From an uncultured Oscillospiraceae bacterium (GTDB taxonomy: Bacteria > Bacillota > Clostridia > Oscillospirales > Ruminococcaceae), in the NCBI GenBank assembly GCA_900542145.1, contig UQMF01000028.1:1-27729 (forward strand): 27,729 nucleotides of DNA, written 5' to 3'. Numbering within the stretch: position 1 is the first letter of the stretch; each line of letters begins with the position of its first letter. Positions 7,639 through 13,682 of this stretch are shown piece by piece. A program made the position numbers and the translations under genes. A model generated the notes under the pieces. It made no database searches, had not been told where the DNA came from, and was given only the letters and a program-made list of their open reading frames with translations.

Positions 7639-8940
7639 TCAATTTGGATTGCATTTTTTACAAGGCACATACCCACTTGCAACTGCTCCGTCAAAATCCT
7701 CAGTGTAATCCTTGTTTGAATCTTTCATCTGCTTGACTGCCGAACAACTGGGATAGTGTATCTTCTTAGTGTTGGTGTTCAGAATGTACTGTGTTCCAAC
7801 CGGCTGAACTTCCGCAGCGGTCGTCTGAATGGTGGTCTGAACAGTTGTTTGTGATGTTGCGGCAGTAGTCTGGACTGGCGGCTGATACGCACTCGGCTGT
7901 TTGTCAACGCTGATGTTCTTTCCGTCAGAGGTGAACACTATCGTGCCTTGCAGGTCGGTACGGAAAACCTCGATGTTTCGGCTGTTCAGGCGTTCCAGTA
8001 CAATGTCCGTGGGGTGTCCGTATTTGTTGTCCATTCCGCAGCTTATCACAGCGTAAGTCGGGTCAACTTTTTTGAGAAAATTAGCAGACGACGAGGTTGC
8101 GGAGCCGTGGTGTCCGACTTTCAGGACATCGCATTTGATGTTGCTCCAGATGTCATCTTCCTCGGATTTTTCAGCGTCCCCGGTAAAAAGAAATTTGTTC
8201 TCGCCGTAAGTCAGCTTGATTACCACGGAGCTGTTATTGCTGTCATCGCCGAGAGTTTTCGGAGCAACTACCTCCACCAGAAGCTCCGGTTCATCAAGGA
8301 TAACCGAGCCAGCCATTACTTCATGAACTGCCGCGCCGCTGTTCTCGACCGCGTCTAACATACGCTCGTATGTCTGGGTCGTAGTTGTGAACGCAGTAGC
8401 ATAGAAATTCCTTATATTGAACGTATTCAGCACGTCCGCCATGCCTCCGATGTGGTCAGCATGAGGGTGAGTAGCTACAACATAATCCAATGTATCGTAA
8501 CCCTGACCATATATGTAGGTTACAATACTGTCGCCATACTCGCTTTCTCCTGCGTCGATGAGCATGGTTTCTTTGTTAGGAAGTTCGATGAAACAACTGT
8601 CGCCCTGTCCCACGTCAAGGAAATGCACTTTAAGCTCCTGATATTCTGACGGTTCCGGAGCAGGCACAGTAACTGACGTTTCGGTCATTGTGGTGGTTGT
8701 TGTAGCTTCCGTTACCGTAACATCTGAAGTTTCCTCGGATATTTCGGCAGACGGAATTATAGGCTCAACGGACGGTTCAGTCGAGATTTCAGGCGTAGAA
8801 GATGTCGTGAAAACCAGACTGCCGTCAGAAGCCGCGATTTCCGAATAATTCACATCTGTTATAGATTCTCCCGGACCGCAGGCAGTAAGCGAAAGAAATG
8901 CTGCTAATATTGCTGAAAAAGAAAATAACTTGTGTTTCAT
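7639..8940 (-). CDS. Secreted ComEC-like MBL-fold lipoprotein with C-terminal Ada-like metal site
   Basis: 433 residues. A signal peptide with lipobox LTAC (C21) anchors it outside the membrane. A Thr/Ser/Glu-rich linker (about 45-98) follows. The metallo-beta-lactamase domain (about 100-345) contains HFLDVGQGDS, HPHADHIGG (H158, H160, D162, H163), TGDAE (D255) and VGHHGS (H277, H278), the signature of the extracellular hydrolase domain of ComEC and its stand-alone relatives. A second Thr/Gln-rich linker leads to a small domain with HYPSC (H395, C399) and CKKC (C427, C430), like the Ada metal-binding or cell-surface zinc domain. AGGAGG lies upstream of the ATG, with TATAAT at 8964-8969 but no clear -35. 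Known relatives cleave nucleic acids or phosphodiesters at the surface; the substrate here is unknown. Whether it belongs to the element or was flanking DNA is unclear. Confidence 0.85.
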   Translation of the reverse strand: MKHKLFSFSAILAAFLSLTACGPGESITDVNYSEIAASDGSLVFTTSSTPEISTEPSVEPIIPSAEISEETSDVTVTEATTTTTMTETSVTVPAPEPSEYQELKVHFLDVGQGDSCFIELPNKETMLIDAGESEYGDSIVTYIYGQGYDTLDYVVATHPHADHIGGMADVLNTFNIRNFYATAFTTTTQTYERMLDAVENSGAAVHEVMAGSVILDEPELLVEVVAPKTLGDDSNNSSVVIKLTYGENKFLFTGDAEKSEEDDIWSNIKCDVLKVGHHGSATSSSANFLKKVDPTYAVISCGMDNKYGHPTDIVLERLNSRNIEVFRTDLQGTIVFTSDGKNISVDKQPSAYQPPVQTTAATSQTTVQTTIQTTAAEVQPVGTQYILNTNTKKIHYPSCSAVKQMKDSNKDYTEDFDGAVASGYVPCKKCNPN

Positions 8941-9205
8941 GGTGTATACCTCCTGTATTGTTTATTATAACACCTTGTGAGTGCGAAAATTGTTGCTTTT
9001 AGGGAGCAGAATACTGTTTGTAGGTTTCTGTATCAATAAATACACAGTTTCGGTTCATAGTCAGTTTTCTGTCTTGTAAGATATCAAATCTAACATTTAA
9101 CCACATTATATCATATTGTATCACGCATTTCAATATTAATTGCGGAATTGTTCACATATAAATTGCAATAATATAGGATAAAATATATCACAGGGGTGAT
9201 ATTGA

Positions 9206-9514
9206 ATGACGGAAAAGGAGTTCTCGCTGCGTCTGGCGCAGCTCCGCAGTGAAAAAGGAGTATCAGCAAGGGATATGAGCCTGTCCATCGGACAGAATGC
9301 CAGCTACATCAATAATATAGAGAATGGCAAGGCACTGCCGTCCATGACTGGATTTTTCTATATATGCGAATACCTGAACATCACGCCGGGGGAGTTTTTC
9401 GACGCGGAAAACAAGAATCCGGAAAAGATTCAGGAAGTGGTCGAGAACCTTAAAAAGCTGGACAGCGAACAGCTCGACAACATCTCGGCAATCATACGGG
9501 ACCTTGCAAAATAG
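9206..9514 (+). CDS. XRE-family transcriptional regulator
   Basis: 102 residues. The helix-turn-helix occupies about 6-62 (RLAQLRSEKGVSARDMSLSI then NASYINNIENGKALPSM), followed by a helical tail LKKLDSEQLDNISAIIRDL typical of XRE repressors with a small dimerisation region. AGGGGTGAT precedes the ATG. The AT-rich 265-base gap upstream (8941-9205) separates it from the divergent MBL gene and holds only A/T-rich promoter-like sequence with no clear operator. It is one of four small regulators in a row, a pattern usual for the control region of integrative elements. Target unknown. Confidence 0.8.
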   Translation: MTEKEFSLRLAQLRSEKGVSARDMSLSIGQNASYINNIENGKALPSMTGFFYICEYLNITPGEFFDAENKNPEKIQEVVENLKKLDSEQLDNISAIIRDLAK

Positions 9515-9515
9515 C

Positions 9516-9547
9516 AAAAGGCGCGGCTTTACATAGCTGCGCCTTTT
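9516..9547. terminator. Bidirectional terminator
   Basis: AAAAGGCGCGGC / GCTGCGCCTTTT stem of 12 bp with one G-T pair and an 8-base loop between the converging regulators ending at 9514 and 9553. The A- and T-runs are built into the stem, so it can work in both directions. Confidence 0.85.
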
Positions 9548-9552
9548 CATAT

Positions 9553-9798
9553 TCATTTGATTCCGAGTAAATTATTGACGGTCACGTTAAAGCATTTGCT
9601 TAATGCTATAATTTCTATGTCGGTCACAAATCTCTCGCCGGATTCTATACGCTGGACTGCGTTCTTGTCGATATCCAGACCTACGACCTGCAATCTGTCT
9701 GAAAGCTCGCGCTGTGAGATTTGGAGCGCCTTGCGGAGTTCTTTTACTCTCAGTCCCGATATGTTGTTGCGTCCGTCTTCGGTTCTTGCCTTGAACAT
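9553..9798 (-). CDS. Small XRE/Cro-type regulator
   Basis: 81 residues, nearly all helix-turn-helix: LRVKELRKALQISQRELSD, DIDKNAVQRIESGERFV, and DIEIIALSKCFNVTVNNLLG as the closing helices. GGGAGG precedes the ATG at 9798. Its promoter (TTGCAT-17-TATAAT, 9890-9918) contains a symmetric operator, suggesting autoregulation or cross-regulation with the divergent regulator starting at 9958. It likely acts as a repressor in the element's control circuit; its target is inferred from position only. Confidence 0.8.
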   Translation of the reverse strand: MFKARTEDGRNNISGLRVKELRKALQISQRELSDRLQVVGLDIDKNAVQRIESGERFVTDIEIIALSKCFNVTVNNLLGIK

Positions 9799-9889
9799 TT
9801 TGTCTACCTCCCGTTAAGTGTCAATCTTGATATAGGCAACTCTGCCATGATATGGTTACTGAATGCTGTGCTTGGAAATACCACCTATC

Positions 9890-9918
9890 ATTATACCCCA
9901 TTTATCGGGTATATGCAA
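9890..9918 (-). promoter_or_regulatory. Promoter with embedded symmetric operator
   Basis: Minus-strand TTGCAT (9913-9918), 17-base spacer, TATAAT (9890-9895). The inverted repeat TATACCC (9892-9898) / GGGTATA (9907-9913) with an 8-base centre fills the spacer, so a dimeric HTH protein bound there would block RNA polymerase. The same site is just upstream of the -10 of the divergent gene. Confidence 0.7.
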
Positions 9919-9934
9919 TACACTTTTTTCCCAT

Positions 9935-9940
9935 TATAAT
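9935..9940 (+). promoter_or_regulatory. -10 element for the regulator at 9958
   Basis: TATAAT 18 bases before the ATG; no good -35 is seen. Transcription would give a leader of only about 10 bases carrying GATAGGTGAT as ribosome binding site. Basal activity may therefore need an activator or be weak. Confidence 0.5.
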
Positions 9941-9957
9941 ATAAGATAGGTGATATT

Positions 9958-10176
9958 ATGATAAATTACGACCCTTTCTGGGCATACCTTGCCGAACATG
10001 GCATAAGTACATATAAGCTGATAAACAGCTACGGCGTCAGCAAAGGTCTTATTGATCGAATGAAGCACAACAAGGCAATAACAACTTTCACGATCAATGA
10101 GCTGTGTAATACATTAGACTGCAGTCTGAACGACATCATGGTGTTCGTTCCGGATAACAAAGAGAATAATGAGTAA
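9958..10176 (+). CDS. Small HTH_26/Cro-type regulator
   Basis: 72 residues with the compact five-helix Cro/C1-like fold: WAYLAEHGISTYKLINSYGV, SKGLIDRMKHNKAITTFTIN, then ELCNTLDCSLNDIMVFVPD. These are typical of the small HTH_26 proteins of Firmicutes elements. GATAGGTGAT overlaps the -10 region just ahead of the ATG. It is divergent to the regulator at 9798 and shares the control region with the TATACCC/GGGTATA operator. An intrinsic terminator follows immediately. Confidence 0.75.
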   Translation: MINYDPFWAYLAEHGISTYKLINSYGVSKGLIDRMKHNKAITTFTINELCNTLDCSLNDIMVFVPDNKENNE

Positions 10177-10200
10177 GACTTTCGAAAAATCGGAAGTCTT
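10175..10200 (+). terminator. Intrinsic terminator
   Basis: AAGACTTTCG / CGGAAGTCTT stem with a short A-rich loop, followed on the plus strand by AATTTCTTTTT. The hairpin starts at the stop codon of the preceding regulator. Confidence 0.8.
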
Positions 10201-10238
10201 AATTTCTTTTTGGCTAGGTGTCTTTTTGATTATAAGGA

Positions 10239-10574
10239 TCAGTCGTCCTGAGATTTGCTCTCTATCATTCTGCGAATGTATCCTTTGACCTCAATCACCT
10301 GCACTGCGCTCAGACTGTCGATAAGCTCCTTTGTCTGGGTGCGGACAAGCTCATCGTCCAGAACGGCAAAATCGCTTTTACAGAGCAGATAATCCACGGA
10401 AACGCCATAAATCGTCGATAATTCCATAAGAATGCTAACTGGGATATCTCTGTTTCCACATTCATACATGGAAAGCGTGGTTTGGTCTATAAATAGCTGT
10501 TCTGCCATCTGTTCCTGGGTCATTTTAAGTTTCTTTCGCAGGGAACGTATCCTATTCTTATAAGACACCGCCAT
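10239..10574 (-). CDS. XRE-family regulator with C-terminal helical domain
   Basis: 111 residues from the ATG at 10574, chosen because AAAGGAGGTGTAAAC precedes it; the frame reaching 10610 has no ribosome binding site. The HTH spans about 5-62 (IRSLRKKLKMTQEQMAEQLF, DQTTLSMYECGNRDIPVSIL, then the YGVSVDYLL ending common to SinR/C1-type repressors). A short helical tail (ELIDSLSAVQVIEVKGYIRR) probably dimerises. Its own promoter (TTGAAA-17-TATACT) lies just inside a perfect 10-10-10 inverted repeat at 10631-10660. That repeat is also beside the promoter of the divergent structured RNA. It is a good candidate regulator of that RNA and of itself. Confidence 0.85.
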   Translation of the reverse strand: MAVSYKNRIRSLRKKLKMTQEQMAEQLFIDQTTLSMYECGNRDIPVSILMELSTIYGVSVDYLLCKSDFAVLDDELVRTQTKELIDSLSAVQVIEVKGYIRRMIESKSQDD

Positions 10575-10598
10575 GTTTACACCTCCTTTCCGGAGATT

Positions 10599-10627
10599 AG
10601 TATATAACATTTACGATGGTTTTTCAA
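10599..10627 (-). promoter_or_regulatory. Promoter of the XRE gene at 10574
   Basis: Minus-strand TTGAAA (10622-10627), 17-base spacer, TATACT (10599-10604), 25 bases before the start codon. Confidence 0.8.
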
Positions 10628-10630
10628 CCT

Positions 10631-10660
10631 ACAATGTGTCATATTCCTACGACACATTGT
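10631..10660. promoter_or_regulatory. Perfect inverted-repeat operator
   Basis: ACAATGTGTC (10631-10640) and GACACATTGT (10651-10660) are perfect inverse complements with a 10-base centre. The site lies directly upstream of the -35 of the XRE gene and just upstream of the plus-strand promoter of the structured RNA. It is therefore placed to control both; binding by the adjacent XRE protein is an inference. Confidence 0.75.
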
Positions 10661-10682
10661 CATACAAAACCACTATATTTTG

Positions 10683-10691
10683 TGCTATAAT
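10683..10691 (+). promoter_or_regulatory. Extended -10 promoter for the structured RNA
   Basis: TGCTATAAT (extended -10) with start expected near 10698. No consensus -35 at 17 bases; TTGTCA (10657-10662) is 23 bases away. The same TGTGCTATAAT string occurs in the helicase promoter in this window. Confidence 0.65.
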
Positions 10692-10697
10692 AGATAT

Positions 10698-11215
10698 AGG
10701 AACAAATAAGCGGCGGAAACAAAACCGCTCCTTTTCGGAGAGTCGGACTAATTTCATTATCCGGAAATATTACGCCGCTTTAGTTCCGGCACAGTTCTTT
10801 GACAACTAAATAGCAATGCAGATAACAACAAACTGATGTCCTTAAAGACGTGCCAAGACGTTCTGCTGCTGAGTGAATGCCTATGATGCGCGGCGTCCAT
10901 GCCGCGCTTTGGGCATTCACCTAACAGCGTCCTGCTGTTGATCTGACGGAGTATCTCATTATCCGTGACCACCAATTTACCGCGCGAGAATAACAGATAT
11001 GCCGCCACCTGCCGACAGTCCGCAGGAACCCTAAACGCATAGGGAACTCCTTAAAGGAACGAGCGCGGAGGACACAGTTATAATGATACTTCCGGCGACG
11101 GCTTGTCCCATAGGAATGGGCAGGGGTGAAAGTCCCATGCCAGGGTGCGTACTACCTGGGTCTGCATTGACACGCCAAAGCAGAAAAGGACGGGCATTTC
11201 TGCTCGTCCTTTATG
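10698..11215 (+). ncRNA. Large structured non-coding RNA (about 0.5 kb), family not identified
   Basis: No credible ORF occupies this stretch, but it is dense in nested complementary arms. A long stem (10708-10715 with 10773-10780) encloses a small hairpin. TTTAGTT pairs with AACTAAA around 10780-10810. GTGAATGCC (10873-10881) pairs with GGCATTCAC (10912-10920) around the inner stem GCGCGGC/GCCGCGC (10888-10907). AACAGC/GCTGTT (10923-10939) and ACGGA/TCCGT (10946-10966) follow. CCGCGC (10980-10985) pairs with GCGCGG (11063-11068), enclosing three hairpins (CCTGC/GCAGG, CCCTA/TAGGG, TCCTT/AAGGA). Then come CCCAT/ATGGG and CCAGG/CCTGG. An extended -10 promoter precedes it and an intrinsic terminator ends it. 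Size, ornateness and location in a mobile-element control region recall giant RNAs such as ROOL or GOLLD, but I cannot confirm membership. It is not a group II intron: no domain V or reverse transcriptase. Confidence 0.65.
11185..11212 (+). terminator. Intrinsic terminator of the structured RNA
   Basis: AAAGGACG (11185-11192) / CGTCCTTT (11205-11212) stem followed by ATGCTTCGGTTATTTTATT. An overlapping AGCAGAAA / TTTCTGCT pairing is an alternative fold of the same segment. Confidence 0.8.
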
Positions 11216-11326
11216 CTTCGGTTATTTTATTAGATTCTTTGCTGTGATTTTACACAAATCTTTGCTGGTTTATTGGTAATTATGCTTAAATTCAATAAAA
11301 TGGTGAGGGGATTGTGCTTTGCCGTC

Positions 11327-11355
11327 TTGACTTTTAGACTTTAATGTGTTAAACT
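11327..11355 (+). promoter_or_regulatory. Promoter of the leader-xis-int unit
   Basis: TTGACT (11327-11332), 17-base spacer, TAAACT (11350-11355), about 50 bases before the first start codon. The 11216-11326 stretch upstream shows nothing else recognisable. Confidence 0.7.
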
Positions 11356-11404
11356 TTACTTGTGAAACGCACGTCATAAGTCTGAAACTGGAGGTAATCG
11401 GATT

Positions 11405-11449
11405 ATGGCAATGGTACTTATTATAACTGTTAGGAGGACAACAATATGA
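11405..11449 (+). CDS. Leader peptide overlapping the excisionase start
   Basis: A 14-codon ORF encodes MAMVLIITVRRTTI. It has GGAGG at 11390-11394 (10-base spacing) and its TGA overlaps the ATG of the excisionase (ATGA). The ribosome binding site of the excisionase (AGGAGG) lies inside the leader codons for the two arginines, which are AGG AGG. Translation of the leader would therefore directly affect access to that site. This could be a translational coupling device or an attenuator sensitive to rare arginine codon supply. No homologue is known to me. Confidence 0.5.
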   Translation: MAMVLIITVRRTTI

Positions 11450-11724
11450 CCTCAGAGCAGAAATCACTTATCATATCTCAGATATCGCTTCTTCTTGACC
11501 AGATGGTTGAGGTTCCGGCTGAGCCTAAAGCACCTGTTAAGGACGGTCCGCGCGAAATGCTCACGACCAAGGAGTGTCTTGAAACAGTAAAGGGATTATC
11601 GTTCCACACGCTTCGTGTTCTGATTGCCAAAGGTGAAATTCAAGCGTTTAGAACAGGCGAGAACGGACGTGGACGTATCCTTGTTCCCAAGAGTTCGCTT
11701 CTTGCCTATTTTGACAGACTTTAA
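11446..11724 (+). CDS. Excisionase-like HTH protein
   Basis: 92 residues. The N-terminal helix is followed by an acidic/Pro linker (AEPKAPVKDGP). Then comes a winged HTH_17/MerR-like DNA-binding domain: MLTTKECLETVKGLSFHTLR, IAKGEIQAFRTGENGRGRIL, and a closing KSSLLAYFDRL. This layout is that of excisionase-family proteins that bend DNA at attachment sites and set the direction of the integrase. AGGAGGACAACA precedes the ATG. It lies 60 bases upstream of the integrase and is very likely co-transcribed with it. The 11725-11784 gap contains a small AATCGC-ATT-GCGATT hairpin and the integrase ribosome binding site. Confidence 0.8.
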   Translation: MTSEQKSLIISQISLLLDQMVEVPAEPKAPVKDGPREMLTTKECLETVKGLSFHTLRVLIAKGEIQAFRTGENGRGRILVPKSSLLAYFDRL

Positions 11725-11784
11725 GACGAGAATCGCATTGCGATTATGCGTTAAAAGGGTCTGTGCAGGAGGTAATCTGAACAT

Positions 11785-13047
11785 ATGGCTACAATAAGGA
11801 AACGCGGTAAGACTTATCAAATCCGCGTCAGCACAGGATATGACGCGCTCTACCGTCAGGTGGTGCGTACAAAAACCTGGAAACCCAAACCCGGAATGAG
11901 CGATAAACAGATAGAAGCCGAACTTAATAAGCAGGCGGTAATGTTTGAGGAACTCTGCACCAGAGGAATCGTTCCATCAAATATGAAGTTTCAGGAGCTT
12001 GCAGAGAAATGGTTTGACGAATATGCAGTTGTCAATCTCAAGAAATCCTCGGTACAGCGGCTCAGAGGGGTGACAAAGCGGATTTATTCCGCATTCGGGC
12101 ATATCAGGGTAGACAAGATAACCCGCGGTCAGATACAGGCATTCATTGATGACCTGGCACGGAACGGAAAAAACTTTTTGAATGGTCAGCCGCTTTACCG
12201 AAAAACCATCATTCATCATCTGAATCTCTTGTCCGACGTGTTTAATTACGCGATACGATTGGAGATGATAGAGGATAATCCGTGCAAGAATATTTTCGTT
12301 CCCAAAGGCAGGAAAAAGGAAAAAGAAATATACACTGTCGAGGAAATGAAACAGCTTTTCGCACTCGCAGAAGAATACGGCACTCTGGATTATCGAGCCT
12401 TTCTTACGCTGGCGGTTTACAGCGGATTCAGAAGCGGAGAGCTTATGGGGCTTGAGTGGAAGGATATCGACTGGGACAACAATGTTATAAGCGTCCGCAG
12501 GACTGCAAACTATACGGCAACAGACGGAACCTATACAGACACTCCGAAAACAAAAAAATCGGTGCGGTCGCTTAAACTGCCCGATGTAGTGTTCGACCGG
12601 CTAAGAGAGCTGCGCATGCAGCAGCTTGAGAACAAAGAAATATTCGGAACAAAATGGGTAGACAGTGACCGGATATTTGTGAACAAGCTAGGAAAGCCGC
12701 TGTACAAAGGAGAGCCTTACAAGTGGCAGAAAAAGCTCACAGAGGAACACGGCATGAAATTCTGTGATATTCATTCGCTCAGGCATTTTAACGCTACGGT
12801 GCTGATTCACTCCGGAATTGATGCCGCAGCAGTGTCAAGCGCTCTGGGACATTCCAGCATAAGCACAACAACAAACATTTACTGCCATGCTTTTAACGAA
12901 GCGCAGGCAAGGACAGGGAATGCAATAGCAGCCGCATTGGACTTCACAAGTTTCCCTAAAGGGGAAGTTTCAGAAAATAAAAGGACAGAAATGCCTCTCT
13001 CAGAGCGCATTATTGCTCACAATTCTGATGCCGCGAAGGACATATGA
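11785..13047 (+). CDS. int: Tyrosine recombinase integrase of the ssrA-integrated element
   Basis: 420 residues of the Tn916/phage-type tyrosine recombinase family. The N-terminal arm-binding domain (1-60, MATIRKRGKTYQIRVSTGYD) is followed by a core-binding SAM-like domain (about 67-165) and a catalytic domain (about 180-385). Catalytic residues visible: R216 (SGFRSGEL), a Lys in the PKTKKS beta-hairpin (about 255-258), H330 and R333 (HSLRH), H356 (LGHSS) and the nucleophile Y366 (TTTNIY). All are present, so the enzyme should be active. GGAGG precedes the ATG with slightly long spacing. It ends 79 bases from the 3' end of the tmRNA gene. This is the usual position of an integrase beside its attachment site, and implies site-specific insertion at ssrA with the element lying to the left. 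Confidence 0.92.
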   Translation: MATIRKRGKTYQIRVSTGYDALYRQVVRTKTWKPKPGMSDKQIEAELNKQAVMFEELCTRGIVPSNMKFQELAEKWFDEYAVVNLKKSSVQRLRGVTKRIYSAFGHIRVDKITRGQIQAFIDDLARNGKNFLNGQPLYRKTIIHHLNLLSDVFNYAIRLEMIEDNPCKNIFVPKGRKKEKEIYTVEEMKQLFALAEEYGTLDYRAFLTLAVYSGFRSGELMGLEWKDIDWDNNVISVRRTANYTATDGTYTDTPKTKKSVRSLKLPDVVFDRLRELRMQQLENKEIFGTKWVDSDRIFVNKLGKPLYKGEPYKWQKKLTEEHGMKFCDIHSLRHFNATVLIHSGIDAAAVSSALGHSSISTTTNIYCHAFNEAQARTGNAIAAALDFTSFPKGEVSENKRTEMPLSERIIAHNSDAAKDI

Positions 13048-13056
13048 AGGACAAAA

Positions 13057-13073
13057 TTGCCTTTTCATGGCAA
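13057..13073 (-). terminator. Weak hairpin terminator downstream of tmRNA
   Basis: Read on the minus strand TTGCC, a 7-base loop and GGCAA are followed by TTTTGT. The stem is short (5 bp). If functional it would end ssrA transcription and would be supplied by the element. Confidence 0.4.
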
Positions 13074-13125
13074 AACAAAAGCCCTACAAACGGCTTAATA
13101 CAGCCATTTGCAGGACCTTGAAGTG

Positions 13126-13150
13126 TGGTGGAGCCGAGGGGAATTGAACC
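13126..13150. other. Probable attachment site at the 3' end of ssrA
   Basis: The last 25 bases of tmRNA (T-arm and acceptor with encoded CCA) border the integrase side of the element. tRNA and tmRNA 3' ends are standard targets of tyrosine integrases. I looked for a second copy of TGGTGGAGCCGAGG in the window and saw none, so the other junction is outside the window or lost. The exact core is not determined. Confidence 0.5.
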
Positions 13151-13352
13151 CCTGTCCGAAAACCCGTCCTCACGACTTTCTTCGGGTGCAGTTTATCTTT
13201 TAGATCTCCCTCGCACGAGCGCCGACAAACAGGCTCTCGCGTCTGGCAGCCTTTAGTACATCAAAGATTACAAGGCAACTCATCAGTGACGTTCACCACT
13301 AGGCGACGCCATATCCCCGCCCGTGGTACTGCGGAGTATGACGGTAGCGCGC

Positions 13353-13403
13353 TTAGGCAGCTACTAACTCAGAATTATTATCTGCGTTTAAATTTAAAGG
13401 TGC
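13353..13403 (-). other. tmRNA proteolysis-tag reading frame
   Basis: The resume codon GCA (13401-13403) leads to 16 codons, APLNLNADNNSELVAA, and a TAA stop at 13353-13355. The residues before NADNNSELVAA make the tag unusually long; GTC just before the resume codon agrees with other tmRNAs. Confidence 0.8.
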
Positions 13404-13505
13404 GACGATTAAAGTGATTTCGCCCTCACTACCCGCTTATCGTGCCTCAGAATCCTCGTCGAAGCCTTTACGGCCCCAGATTCAGTGCTGCGATCTGTAG
13501 AACAT

Positions 13506-13534
13506 AGTATACCACAATTGAAAACGTTTGTCAA
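13506..13534 (-). promoter_or_regulatory. Promoter of ssrA
   Basis: Minus-strand TTGACA (13529-13534), 17-base spacer, TATACT (13506-13511). The start of transcription would be about 20 bases upstream of the mature 5' end at 13477. Confidence 0.9.
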
Positions 13535-13604
13535 GTGGTCAATTTCGCCATATCTCGAGAACTGTGCCGCACCATATCGGATTATCGCAAAATTCTTCGG
13601 AATA

Positions 13605-13633
13605 TTGACAATCCCGGCAGCCTGTGATATACT
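13605..13633 (+). promoter_or_regulatory. Promoter of the GH2 gene
   Basis: TTGACA (13605-13610), 17-base spacer, TATACT (13628-13633), 50 bases before the chosen start. No obvious operator is seen nearby. Confidence 0.88.
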
Positions 13634-13682
13634 GGATTCAAGGCGCAATGCGTTTTTAGGGTATGGGATACAGGAGAGAAAA

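Larger units (their letters stand above)
13126..13477 (-). ncRNA. ssrA: Transfer-messenger RNA (tmRNA)
   Basis: About 352 nt. The 5' end GGGGCCGTAAAGGCTTCGAC pairs with the 3' end CGGCTCCACCA to form the alanyl acceptor stem. The T-arm GGGGTTCAATTCCCC and the encoded CCA are intact. The resume site follows GTC: GCA CCT TTA ... GCT GCC TAA encodes (A)PLNLNADNNSELVAA, read at 13403-13353. The Ala-Ala end is the usual protease signal; the tag is longer than the roughly 10 residues of E. coli. Pseudoknot-rich segments follow. tmRNA rescues ribosomes stalled on broken mRNAs together with SmpB. It is transcribed from a consensus promoter immediately upstream and is intact despite the adjacent element. 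Confidence 0.96.

Noticed and set aside
10757..11008. 83-codon minus-strand ORF inside the structured RNA
   Set aside because: No ribosome binding site, and the codons run through the strongest stems of the RNA.
10683..11215. Group II intron remnant (because of a GGTGAAAGTCCC-like string)
   Set aside because: No domain V, no GTGYG 5' end and no reverse transcriptase or maturase; the promoter and terminator fit an independent RNA better.
1..13125. Second copy of the ssrA 3' end as the other attachment site
   Set aside because: No copy of the acceptor/T-arm sequence was seen by eye in this stretch.
13519..13533. CcpA cre-like sequence TGAAAACGTTTGTCA
   Set aside because: It has one base too many for a cre site and coincides with the spacer and -35 of the ssrA promoter; more likely chance.
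13485..13682. Longer N-terminus for the GH2 enzyme
   Set aside because: It would start in the tmRNA promoter and precede the GH2 gene's own promoter; the ATG at 13683 has a good ribosome binding site and starts the sugar-binding domain.
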